In this document: in pieces, positions 1 to 8,095 of the stretch | Layout of the letters: every line of letters starts with the position of its first letter | Numbering within the stretch: the stretch's first letter is position 1 | DNA from: Candidatus Eremiobacteraceae bacterium | GTDB lineage: Bacteria > Vulcanimicrobiota > Vulcanimicrobiia > Eremiobacterales > Eremiobacteraceae | Assembly: GCA_035710745.1 (NCBI GenBank) | Contig: DASTCX010000006.1 | Span: 92,391-156,390, forward strand | DNA length: 64,000 nt | Direction of reading: 5' to 3' | Notes under the pieces: model-generated | Seen by the model: only the letters and a program-made list of their open reading frames with translations | Database searches by the model: none | Told to the model about the DNA's origin: nothing | Program-made: the position numbers and the translations under genes

Positions 1-759
1 ATGCTCGCGCCTGCGATAGCATCGTACGTCTTCGTCTCATCGATAAGCGTGTACGTCGATCCGATAGAGCCGCCGCGCGACGAGAAGTCCGAGTTGGCGA
101 CTATTGCAGATCCGACGATCGAGGAGATCACGCCGGAGAGCTACGGGCCCCTGAAGGCGCTGTGCGAAAAAGCGGTCATCGACGGCGCGGACGGTCGCGC
201 GCTCGTCGTGCGGCCGGGACTCATCGTCGGTCCGCTCGATCCGACGGATCGTTTCACGTATTGGCCGCACAGAGCGGCGCTCGGCGGCGAGATGCTCGTG
301 CCGGGCGAGCCCGGTCACAACATCTCGTTCATCGACGTGCGCGATCTCGCCGAGTTCATCGCGGGCTCGGTCGAACGTGGAACGTCGGGCGTATTCAACG
401 CGTCCGGAGATACAACGAAGTCGACGATGGGAGATCTCATCGAGTCGTGCTTGCGACTATCCGACACGCGGACGAAGGCGACGTGGGTCGACGAGCAGTT
501 CGTCAAGGCGGAAGAGATCGCGCCCTGGTCCGAGTTGCCGGCCTGGATCCCGACGGGTGAAGACACGCTCATGTGGGCGAGCTCGGCGAAAGCCGTCGCG
601 GCCGGACTGGCGTACCGGCCGCTCGACGAAACCGTGCGCGCAACGCTGGAGTACACGCGTGCGAAGGGCCTCGATCGCGCGCTCAAATCCGGGCTGACGC
701 GCGACCGCGAAGCCGAGCTGCTCGCGCGCTGGCACAATCGCGAAGAGAAGGCTATGTAG
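1..759 (+). CDS. NAD-dependent epimerase/dehydratase, 5' truncated by window edge
   Basis: The reading frame is open from base 1, and the first visible residues (SYVFVSSISVYVD) match the strand-4 region of extended short-chain dehydrogenases, normally about 100 residues into the protein. The N-terminal Rossmann fold and GxxGxxG motif therefore lie upstream of the window, and the ATG at base 1 is probably internal. The YGPLK stretch supplies the YxxxK catalytic pair, followed by the usual RPGLIVGPLDPTDRF and FIDVRDLAEFI segments. The substrate cannot be read from this part. Family members oxidise, reduce or epimerise nucleotide sugars or related carbonyl compounds in the cytosol. The TAG stop lies inside the flank of a palindromic repeat that starts at the last base of the gene. 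Confidence 0.85.
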   Translation: MLAPAIASYVFVSSISVYVDPIEPPRDEKSELATIADPTIEEITPESYGPLKALCEKAVIDGADGRALVVRPGLIVGPLDPTDRFTYWPHRAALGGEMLVPGEPGHNISFIDVRDLAEFIAGSVERGTSGVFNASGDTTKSTMGDLIESCLRLSDTRTKATWVDEQFVKAEEIAPWSELPAWIPTGEDTLMWASSAKAVAAGLAYRPLDETVRATLEYTRAKGLDRALKSGLTRDREAELLARWHNREEKAM

Positions 760-885
760 CGGTCGAGCTTCAGCTCGACCGGAGACGGCCTTCCAGCCGA
801 GTGTATGGAGCGGTCGACCTTTACGGTCGACCGCAGATGACCTTGCAGTGGTAAGTCCGCGGCGGTCGAGCTGAAGCTCGACCGC
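759..885. repeat. Triplet of family-A palindromic (REP-like) units
   Basis: Three palindromes lie at 759-782 (core GGTCGAGCTTCAGCTCGACC), 810-834 (arms GCGGTCGACC and GGTCGACCGC around TTTAC) and 862-885 (core GGTCGAGCTGAAGCTCGACC). Their starts are 51 and 52 bp apart. The first overlaps the TAG of the epimerase gene. The second spacer carries the CTTGCA and CCGCG words also found between other doublets in this window. The rest of the gap, 886-998, shows nothing recognisable. Confidence 0.9.
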
Positions 886-998
886 TACGGCCACTGCTCG
901 CCTGGAACCATGAGTGGTCGATGGCGAAGGGTGAAAAAGGCCTGCGCCGTGAGCTTGAAAGACGCGCGGCGACGGCCAAAACGCCGCAGTAATACTCC

Positions 999-1027
999 TT
1001 GACGACTGCATCCGGAAGTGGTACGCT
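999..1027 (+). promoter_or_regulatory. Candidate sigma70-type promoter of the blaI-M56 operon
   Basis: TTGACG at 999-1004 and TACGCT at 1022-1027 are separated by 17 bp. The -35 is strong and the -10 modest. The predicted start of transcription (about 1034) falls on the edge of the palindrome at 1035-1050. This is a pattern match only. Confidence 0.45.
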
Positions 1028-1034
1028 CTGTTCA

Positions 1035-1050
1035 ACCTAATAATTTAGGT
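1035..1050. promoter_or_regulatory. Candidate BlaI operator (ACCTAA-TAAT-TTAGGT dyad)
   Basis: A perfect 6-bp inverted repeat with a 4-bp centre, AT-rich in a GC-rich setting, lies 14 bp upstream of the GTG start of the BlaI-type gene and over the predicted transcription start. BlaI/MecI repressors bind short dyads in their own promoters as dimers, so autoregulation is the natural reading. The half-site differs from the classical TACA/TGTA boxes of staphylococcal BlaI. Confidence 0.6.
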
Positions 1051-1064
1051 GAAAGGACGGACGA

Positions 1065-1448
1065 GTGGCTCGCAAGGCGTCAGTGACGCTCACCGAGGTA
1101 GAGCAGCGCTTGATGGAAGTGTTGTGGGCGAAGGGTCGTGCCAGCGTCGCGGAAGTTCTCGTCGGCCTGTCGCAACGGCCGAAGCCCGCATTCAACACCG
1201 TCCAGACGATGCTGCGCATACTCGAGCAGAAGGGCTACATCCGCCATGACGAAGTCGGGCGCGGTTTCGTCTACTATCCGGTGGTCGACAAGGCGTCTGC
1301 CTCGAAGGCCGCCGTCAAACAGCTCCTAACACGGTTCTTCAACGATTCCGCCGGCCAACTCGCGGTCAACCTCCTCAGCGAGGCAGATCTGTCGAATGAG
1401 GATATCTCAAAGGTCGAGCGGATGATCGCGGAGGCGAAGCGCCGATGA
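1065..1448 (+). CDS. BlaI/MecI/CopY-family transcriptional repressor
   Basis: A 127-residue winged-helix protein (LTEVEQRLMEVLWAKG, then AFNTVQTMLRILEQKGYI) with the length and order of the BlaI/MecI family: N-terminal DNA-binding domain, short C-terminal dimerisation helices. GTG at 1065 is the start because it follows an AAAGGACGG ribosome site at 1052-1060 and gives the usual family N-terminus. The gene overlaps the next one by four bases (ATGA), so repressor and protease are translationally coupled, as in blaI-blaR1 pairs. By family knowledge the repressor blocks its own operon until the M56 protease senses a signal and triggers repressor cleavage. No beta-lactamase or penicillin-binding protein gene is adjacent, so the signal is unknown. 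Confidence 0.93.
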   Translation: MARKASVTLTEVEQRLMEVLWAKGRASVAEVLVGLSQRPKPAFNTVQTMLRILEQKGYIRHDEVGRGFVYYPVVDKASASKAAVKQLLTRFFNDSAGQLAVNLLSEADLSNEDISKVERMIAEAKRR

Positions 1449-3751
1449 TCACGCTACCACACGCCGCGTGGGCTATCGTCAATTCCATCTGGCAAGGCGC
1501 CGTCATCGCGGCCATCGCCTGGACCGCGCTTCGGCTCGCACGGCGTGCGAGCGCGGCCGTGCGCTACTATGTCTGGGCAGCGGTGCTCGTCGCCGCGCTC
1601 GTCCTGCCGATCATCAACCTCTTCGCGCCGGAGCGGATCATCACGATCGCGCCCGAGGTCGCAAAGCAAGCACAAGATGTGCCGACCCAGCCGAGTGCCG
1701 TCCACGCGAGTGTGTCCGTTGCGCCTGCACCTCGGCAAACGGTGACTCACGCCGATCTCGCGACAACGAACGCGATCGCCGTACATCCCAAACCGTCGTA
1801 CGTCATCGCACATCCGACGCAGACGCTCACGAAAGTCCGGCAGACCTCCGCTACGCCACTGGCTGCGATCGCATCAGTCCGCGCAGATCTGAGCCGCGCG
1901 ATTTCCGACGTCGACCTTGCCGCGATCGCCGCCGGCCAATGGCTGCAGGCGCGGATCGTTTTCGCATTCGGATTGTGGCTCGCGATCGGGGCACTGCAGT
2001 TCGCCCGTCTCGGTTGGGGCCTCTACCGGCTTTCCACGATCAAACGCGGACTGGTCCGCCTGGACGATCCGGCGGTCGATGCGATGCGCCGATCCGTGTC
2101 GCGGCCAGTCGCGGTCGCGAAATCGGACGAAGTCGGGTCGCCGTGCGTCATCGGCTACGCGCATCCCGTCATCGCGCTGCCGTCGTCGCTCGTCCGAACC
2201 CTCGACGAAGCAGACCTCCATAGAGTGCTGGCTCACGAGCTGGGCCACGTGCGTCGCTTCGACGATTGGGCGAACCTCGTCCAGCAATGCATCCGCGCCG
2301 CGCTGTTCTTCAATCCGATAGTGCACGTCGCGTGCCGCGCGCTCGACGTGAACCGCGAGATCGCGTGCGACGACCTCGTCGCCGCAGGCCACGCGGACCG
2401 CATCGAGTACGCGAAGTGCCTCACCGAGATCGCGCGCCGCGGCGCGTACGTCGAGCATCTCGTGCCGGCAGCCGGTTTCTTCCCGGATCGCGGCCAGATC
2501 GTCGTACGCATCGAACAGCTCCTCGACCGCGATCACGCGGGTTCCGCGCGCGTCGGCGTCGTGCCGGCCGCAAGCGCGATCGCGGTCATCATCGCGGTCG
2601 CCGCCCTCGCGGCGCATCAGCTGCCCGCGCTCGCGATATCCACACCGCCGGCTCCCAAGCCGCCCGTGTCTGCGCCGGCATCCGCCTGGGCAGAGCTCGA
2701 CAAGGCGCGCAGCGCCGAGGCCGCGGCGCTCTACCAGTCGGCGAACAAGGAGCCGTCGTTTGCCGCCGAGGATGTCGCGGCGCTCGCGCAAGCTCAGGCG
2801 GCGCTCGCCGTGGCGCACCTCAACTTGACGCGCGTCAGCGCACACGCGACGAGTGCGGTTCTCGCCGAAGAACCCAAGATAGCGATGGCGATGGCGCGAT
2901 CGAGAATCGCGATCGCGCCGCATATCGCGGCGGCGATGGCCCGATCGCTCTCGATGGTCCGACCGCAGATCGCGCTCGCCCCGCGCATCGCGATGATGGC
3001 AGCACAGTCGCAGTTGGGGCTCGCCCCGAAGGCCCCGCAGTCATCGTCGGAAGAGGACTTCCTCGACGCCCTTGCCGCGGCCGGCTACTCGCATCTATCG
3101 GTCGACGACCTGATCGCGATCCGCAACTCCGGCGTCACAAGCTCGTATCTCCGGGCGCTCAAGCAATACGGCGTCTTGCCGATGCCGGCGCACACGCTCA
3201 TCGCGCTCGCCGACTCCGGCGTGAGCGCCGCTACGATCGCTTCGATGGCCGCCGCGGGCTATGCCGGGCTCAAAGCCGAGGACCTCATCTCGCTTCAGAA
3301 CTCGGGGGCGACTCTCGCACTCGTACAATCGGCGAAGGCGTCGCTTCGGCCGGCCCCGTCGGTGCAGGACCTCGTCGCTCTTGCGAACGCGGGCGTCACG
3401 CCCGAATACATCGACGCGCTCGCCAAAAGCGGCTACGCGAAGCTCAGCGCTGCATCGATCGTCAAGCTGCAGAACGCGGGCGTCTCGTCGTCATACCTCA
3501 TCGATCTGGCAAAGCTCGGCCACGTGGGGATGAGCGTCGATTCGCTCATCGCGCTTGCGAACGCCGGCGTATCGCCGGACTACATCCACGCCCTCGCCGG
3601 CCTCGGTTACTCGGGAGTATCGACCGACGATCTCATCCGGATGATGAACGCGGGCGTGACCCCCGACCTCATCAAGCGGCTGCGCGCACACGGCTTCAGC
3701 GAAACGCTTTCGGTCGACGAGCTCATCAAGCTCGCGAACAACGGCTTCTAA
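1445..3751 (+). CDS. BlaR1-like M56 membrane metallopeptidase with C-terminal repeats
   Basis: A 768-residue membrane protein. Two N-terminal membrane helices (about residues 5-30 and 38-60) are followed by an Ala/Pro-rich loop, a third helix (about 170-192), then the gluzincin motif HELGH at residues 264-268 and a last helix near 370-395. These features define peptidase M56, the integral protease of BlaR1/MecR1 sensors. The usual C-terminal penicillin-binding sensor is absent. Instead residues ~420-530 are Ala/Met-rich and residues ~535-768 hold eight units of about 29 residues of the form LxxLxxxGYxxLSVDDLIxLxNAGVSPDY. The protein ends one third into a unit (NNGF). The next gene, one base downstream, encodes the same repeat. 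Family knowledge says it cleaves or inactivates the BlaI partner; what the repeats sense is inference. Confidence 0.9.
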   Translation: MITLPHAAWAIVNSIWQGAVIAAIAWTALRLARRASAAVRYYVWAAVLVAALVLPIINLFAPERIITIAPEVAKQAQDVPTQPSAVHASVSVAPAPRQTVTHADLATTNAIAVHPKPSYVIAHPTQTLTKVRQTSATPLAAIASVRADLSRAISDVDLAAIAAGQWLQARIVFAFGLWLAIGALQFARLGWGLYRLSTIKRGLVRLDDPAVDAMRRSVSRPVAVAKSDEVGSPCVIGYAHPVIALPSSLVRTLDEADLHRVLAHELGHVRRFDDWANLVQQCIRAALFFNPIVHVACRALDVNREIACDDLVAAGHADRIEYAKCLTEIARRGAYVEHLVPAAGFFPDRGQIVVRIEQLLDRDHAGSARVGVVPAASAIAVIIAVAALAAHQLPALAISTPPAPKPPVSAPASAWAELDKARSAEAAALYQSANKEPSFAAEDVAALAQAQAALAVAHLNLTRVSAHATSAVLAEEPKIAMAMARSRIAIAPHIAAAMARSLSMVRPQIALAPRIAMMAAQSQLGLAPKAPQSSSEEDFLDALAAAGYSHLSVDDLIAIRNSGVTSSYLRALKQYGVLPMPAHTLIALADSGVSAATIASMAAAGYAGLKAEDLISLQNSGATLALVQSAKASLRPAPSVQDLVALANAGVTPEYIDALAKSGYAKLSAASIVKLQNAGVSSSYLIDLAKLGHVGMSVDSLIALANAGVSPDYIHALAGLGYSGVSTDDLIRMMNAGVTPDLIKRLRAHGFSETLSVDELIKLANNGF

Positions 3752-3752
3752 G

Positions 3753-4811
3753 ATGCCAAAGAACGTGTGGCGCACGGCCACGATAGCCGCCTGCGGAGGT
3801 CTCGCATGCCTCGCGTTGGCCCCTTTCGCAGCTCTTCGGACGGCGCGCGCCGACGACGCCTCGAGTACGTACGCTGGCACGTGGCGCCTCAACTACCTCC
3901 AACAGGATCAAGTCGATTTCGAGCTCGCGTATCGCAGCGGCGGGTCGACGTGGGATGAAGGGCACACGGTCGCATTTTCGCAGTCCGGCATAACGGGCAT
4001 GACGCTCGACCAAGTCGAGCACTCGCGCGGCGACGCCCACTTCACGGTCACCCGCGATGCCGGCACGTTCGATTGCCGTGGCTACTTCGAAAGCGGCACC
4101 GGGTCCGGCATCTTCAACTTCGTGCCGAACGAGTCGTTCGCCGACGGTCTCGCTGGGCGGGGCATCGGCCGGCCTTACATCGGCGAACAGTTCCGGCTTG
4201 CGTTCTCGAACGTATCGCTCGCGTACGTCGATCAGCTAAGATCCGCGGGCGTCGCCGGCCTGACCACCGACGGCCTCGTCCGCCTCGCCGACCACGACGT
4301 CACGGCCCCGTTCGTCGCAGCGCTGCATTCGGGCGGCATCCACACGCCCTCGGTCGATGATCTCGTCCGGCTGCGCGATCACGACGTCGATCCGCGCCTC
4401 GTCTCGGGCTTCGTCGCAGACGGCTACCATCCGAGCGCGGACGATCTCGTGCAACTGCGCGATCACGACGTGAGCATCGACTTCGTCAATGCAGTGCGCC
4501 AGTCGGGGTACTCGCCCTCGGTCGGCGATCTCGTGCAGCTGCGCGACCACGATGTCGATGCCGCGTTCGCCGCCGGTATGCACAAACTCGGCTACCGTCT
4601 CGTCGCGGGCGATCTCGTCCGCTTGCGCGACCACGACGTCAATCTCGATTACGTCACGGGGCTGAAAGAGCTCGGTTACGTCCCCACCACCGACGATCTC
4701 GTGCGGCTCCGCGACCATGGCGTCGATCTCGAATTCGTCTCGCGCCTCCAGGCGCACGGTTACCACCCGTCGGTCGACGACCTCATCCGTCTCCACGACA
4801 GCGGCATCTGA
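3753..4811 (+). CDS. Secreted protein with seven ~29-residue repeats shared with the upstream protease
   Basis: A 352-residue protein with an N-terminal signal-like segment (ATIAACGGLACLALAPFAAL), a beta-rich domain of about 110 residues beginning near TYAGTWRLNYL, and then seven units of 28-30 residues with the consensus YxxSVDDLVRLRDHDVDxxFV. The register matches the repeat of the M56 protein, and both proteins stop at the same point of a unit (DSGI here, NNGF there). The start codon is one base after the protease stop, so the two are one operon. The beta domain is like small secreted domains of unknown function; I do not recognise a catalytic motif. A plausible role is an extracytoplasmic partner or decoy for the protease's repeat domain, but that is inference. 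Confidence 0.75.
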   Translation: MPKNVWRTATIAACGGLACLALAPFAALRTARADDASSTYAGTWRLNYLQQDQVDFELAYRSGGSTWDEGHTVAFSQSGITGMTLDQVEHSRGDAHFTVTRDAGTFDCRGYFESGTGSGIFNFVPNESFADGLAGRGIGRPYIGEQFRLAFSNVSLAYVDQLRSAGVAGLTTDGLVRLADHDVTAPFVAALHSGGIHTPSVDDLVRLRDHDVDPRLVSGFVADGYHPSADDLVQLRDHDVSIDFVNAVRQSGYSPSVGDLVQLRDHDVDAAFAAGMHKLGYRLVAGDLVRLRDHDVNLDYVTGLKELGYVPTTDDLVRLRDHGVDLEFVSRLQAHGYHPSVDDLIRLHDSGI

Positions 4812-4857
4812 TGGCGACAAACGAAGGGCGGCCCTAGGGGGCGTCGAAGCGCGGCGC

Positions 4858-7800
4858 ATGATGCGCTTCATACTCTCGACGGCTGCGTCCGCGCTGGCCG
4901 TCTTTTTATTGACTTCGACAGCCGTGGCTGCGGAAGCGACGCCGGCACCGCACGCGAAAGCGACCGCGCCGCCACCTTTCGGGTCGCTGCAGTGGCGTTC
5001 GATCGGTCCCGCGATCTCCGGCGGACGCGCGACATCGGTCGCCGGCACCGACGACGATCCGTTCCTCTATTTCGTCGGCACGGCCGGCGGCGGCGTCTAC
5101 CGGACGAAAGACGGCGGCGCTCACTGGGATGACGTGTGGGGCGACGAGCCCGTCGGGCCGATCGGCGCCGTTTCGATAGCGCCGCACCATCGCGATGTCA
5201 TCTGGGTGGGCACCGGAGAGTCGAACCCGCGCAACGACGTGTCGTACGGCGACGGCGTCTACGTGTCGACCGACGGCGGCGACTCGTGGATGCACCGCGG
5301 CCTCGAGCACAGCGCGGCGATCGCCCGCATCCTCGTCGATCCGCACGATCCGAACGTCGCGCTCGTCGCCGCTCAGGGCGACCCGTTCGCCAACGATTCC
5401 GAGCGAGGCGTCTACCGGACGACCGACGGCGGCAAGACCTGGACGAAGACGCTCTACGTCGGGCCGCGCAGCGGCGCATCGGAGCTCGCATGGAACGCGG
5501 ATCGGCCGGCCGTCGTCTTCGCCGGCATCTGGGAGTACCGGCGAACGGGTTGGAGCGGTGACAGCGGCGGAGCGCAGGACGGACTCTACCGCTCGACCGA
5601 CGGCGGCAAGACGTGGGCGAAGCTGAGCGGGCACGGTCTGCCGAGCGGCTCGCTCGGCAAGGTCGGCGTCGCGGTCGCGGCGAGCGACCCGAATCGTGTC
5701 TATGCGATAATCGAGAGCCGCGAGGGCCTGCTCTGGCGCTCGGACGACGGCGGCGACACGTGGCACTACGTCACCTCGAACACGCTGCTCGATCAGCGCC
5801 CGTTCTACTATTCGCATCTGTACGTCGACCCGACCGATCCGAACCACTTGCTCGCCGTCTCGGTGAATCTCGCGGAAAGCCGCGACGGCGGGAAGACGTG
5901 GAAGAACAACGCGCACGCGATCCACGGCGACCATCACGACATCTGGTGGGCCGCCGACGGCCGCCGCGTCATCAACGCGAACGACGGCGGCGCGGCGATC
6001 TCGATCGACGGCGGTTCGTCGTGGGAGTGGCGCGACAACTATGCGTCCGCGCAGACATATCGCGTCGGTTACGACAACCGCATCCCGTACGACGTCTGCG
6101 TCGGCCTGCAAGACAACGGCGGGTGGTGCGGGATGTCGACCTCGTCGACAGGCGCGATCGTCGACCGCGATTGGACAAACGTCGGCGGCGGCGACGCGAC
6201 GTGGGTCGTGCCCGATCCTGCGGACGACCGGTACGTCTGGGTGGCGTCCGGCGGCGGCAACAACGGCGGCGAGCTAGGCATCTACGACCGCACCACAGCA
6301 CAGTATCGCGACGTATCGCCGTACGATCGCGATACGAACGCGATCGGCACCGCCGGGCTTCCGTATCGCTTCAACTGGGAGTCACCGGTCGCGTTCTCGC
6401 CGTCCGATCCGCACGTCGCGTATTTCGGCGGCAACGTCGTGTGGCGCTCCACCGATCGCGGTGCGCACTGGACGCCGATCTCCCCCGATCTGACGCTCGA
6501 TGACAAATCGCACGAGCAAGCGACGGGCGGCATCACGCACGACGTGACGGGTGCCGAGGTCTTCGACACGATACTCTATATCGCGCCGTCGAAGGTCGAT
6601 CCACGCGTCATGTGGGTCGGTACCGACGACGGGCTCGTCCAGTTGACGCGCGACACCGGCAAGCATTGGTCGAACGTCACGATGCGCGGCGTCGGTCCCT
6701 ACGGACGTGTCGCGACGATCGAGCCGTCATCGAAGAGCGCGGCGGCCGCGTACGCGATCGTCGATCGTCACTACGCCGGCGACCGCGCTCCCTACATCTT
6801 CGCGACGCAAGACTACGGCAAGACGTGGCGATCGGTCGTCGATGGGTTGCCGCCGGATCAGTTCGTCCGGACCGTGCGCGAGGATCCGCGCAACCCTGAC
6901 GTTCTCTACGCGGGGCTCGAGCAGAGCGTCTGGGTCTCGCTCGACCGCGGACGAAAGTGGCAGCCGTTCCAGCTCGGCCTGCCCGCCACGTCCGTGCGCG
7001 ACTTGCGGATCCAGCCGCGCGAGAACGATCTCATCGCGGCGACGCACGGCGCGGCAGTGTGGATACTCGATGATCTGACGCCGGTCGAACAGCTCGCGCG
7101 CGCGAAAAGCGCGGGGACGTACCTCTTTCCGCTGCGTAACGTCTACTGGATACTGACGGAAGCTCAGGGAAATCCGAACGGCGGTCCCAGCTCGTTCTCG
7201 GGCGATGCCGGCCCGGCCGGCGGCTTGCCGATCTCGTACTACATCCACTCAGGGACGAAAGGGCCCGCTTCGATCGACGTCATCGACGCGGCGGGTCGAG
7301 TCGTCCGCCGTTTCTCCGGAACGCATCAAGAGGGCGGCAAGAAAGTGCCGGACGTTCCGACCGACACCGGCATCAACCGGATCGTGTGGGATCTGACGTC
7401 GGATCCTCCGACGTCGTGGTTCGCGGCGCCGCGCTGGAACCGAGATGCGATCGGCTCGCCGCCCGTCGCGCCGGGTACGTACGACGTCGTCCTGCATGTC
7501 GGCGGTCACGCGTTCTCGCGGCCGGTCACCGTGCTCGAGGATCCGCGCGCGCCGTGGAGCGCGGCGGACGCGAAGGCTTCGCGCGAGACGCTCGTCGACA
7601 TCGTCAGCCGGATGTCGGCGGTCGACGACATGCTCAACGCGCTCGACCGGCTGGACGGCGATCTCGCTGACCGCACGAAGCGGGCGGCATCGAACGCGCA
7701 GCTTCTTGCGATGCTGGCGACGACGCACCGGGATGCGTCCGGCGTACGCGCAGAGCTCACGTCGAGCCCGACGAACGATCAGGACGACGACTTTCTGCCG

Positions 7801-8004
7801 GACATGCTGCGCGAACGCCTTCAGGCGCTGTATTTCCAGCTGTCGGGGGAGCAGTACGCGCCGACAACCTCAGCGCTGCGGGAGCTCGACGCTCTCGGAG
7901 GCATGCAGGCGGATGCGTCATCGAGGTACCGCAAGCTCGTAGACGACGATGTCGCGGCGCTCAACTCGGCTCTGAAGACGGCGGGGTATCCGCCCGTTCG
8001 CTGA
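4858..8004 (+). CDS. Large secreted BNR/Asp-box repeat protein (sortilin-like beta-propeller)
   Basis: A 1048-residue secreted protein. I chose ATG at 4858, which begins MMRFILSTAASALAVFLLTS, a clear signal peptide; the frame is open further upstream but that part lies inside the previous gene. At least ten Asp-box motifs of the form STDGGKTW occur from residue ~75 to ~700 (for example RTKDGGAHW, STDGGDSWM, SDDGGDTWH, SRDGGKTWK, STDRGAHWT), the signature of BNR/VPS10-type propellers. A C-terminal region of ~300 residues includes a beta-sandwich-like part and a helical end. Such proteins are often annotated as glycosyl hydrolases, but I see no sialidase catalytic set, so the enzymatic role is doubtful. 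It probably acts in the periplasm or outside. Confidence 0.85.
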   Translation: MMRFILSTAASALAVFLLTSTAVAAEATPAPHAKATAPPPFGSLQWRSIGPAISGGRATSVAGTDDDPFLYFVGTAGGGVYRTKDGGAHWDDVWGDEPVGPIGAVSIAPHHRDVIWVGTGESNPRNDVSYGDGVYVSTDGGDSWMHRGLEHSAAIARILVDPHDPNVALVAAQGDPFANDSERGVYRTTDGGKTWTKTLYVGPRSGASELAWNADRPAVVFAGIWEYRRTGWSGDSGGAQDGLYRSTDGGKTWAKLSGHGLPSGSLGKVGVAVAASDPNRVYAIIESREGLLWRSDDGGDTWHYVTSNTLLDQRPFYYSHLYVDPTDPNHLLAVSVNLAESRDGGKTWKNNAHAIHGDHHDIWWAADGRRVINANDGGAAISIDGGSSWEWRDNYASAQTYRVGYDNRIPYDVCVGLQDNGGWCGMSTSSTGAIVDRDWTNVGGGDATWVVPDPADDRYVWVASGGGNNGGELGIYDRTTAQYRDVSPYDRDTNAIGTAGLPYRFNWESPVAFSPSDPHVAYFGGNVVWRSTDRGAHWTPISPDLTLDDKSHEQATGGITHDVTGAEVFDTILYIAPSKVDPRVMWVGTDDGLVQLTRDTGKHWSNVTMRGVGPYGRVATIEPSSKSAAAAYAIVDRHYAGDRAPYIFATQDYGKTWRSVVDGLPPDQFVRTVREDPRNPDVLYAGLEQSVWVSLDRGRKWQPFQLGLPATSVRDLRIQPRENDLIAATHGAAVWILDDLTPVEQLARAKSAGTYLFPLRNVYWILTEAQGNPNGGPSSFSGDAGPAGGLPISYYIHSGTKGPASIDVIDAAGRVVRRFSGTHQEGGKKVPDVPTDTGINRIVWDLTSDPPTSWFAAPRWNRDAIGSPPVAPGTYDVVLHVGGHAFSRPVTVLEDPRAPWSAADAKASRETLVDIVSRMSAVDDMLNALDRLDGDLADRTKRAASNAQLLAMLATTHRDASGVRAELTSSPTNDQDDDFLPDMLRERLQALYFQLSGEQYAPTTSALRELDALGGMQADASSRYRKLVDDDVAALNSALKTAGYPPVR

Positions 8005-8095
8005 CGCTATCACGCAGAACAGCGAAAGCCGAGAGGTCCGTCCAGCACTACGAATGTAGTCGTCGGCTTCACGTATCATCTTGGATGGAGATGCT

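Noticed and set aside
4717..4857. Longer N-terminus for the BNR-repeat protein
   Set aside because: It would be read within the repeat-protein gene in another frame and would bury the signal peptide that starts at 4858.
5438..7248. Sialidase assignment for the BNR protein
   Set aside because: Asp boxes alone do not make a sialidase; the catalytic Arg triad and Tyr/Glu pair cannot be located.
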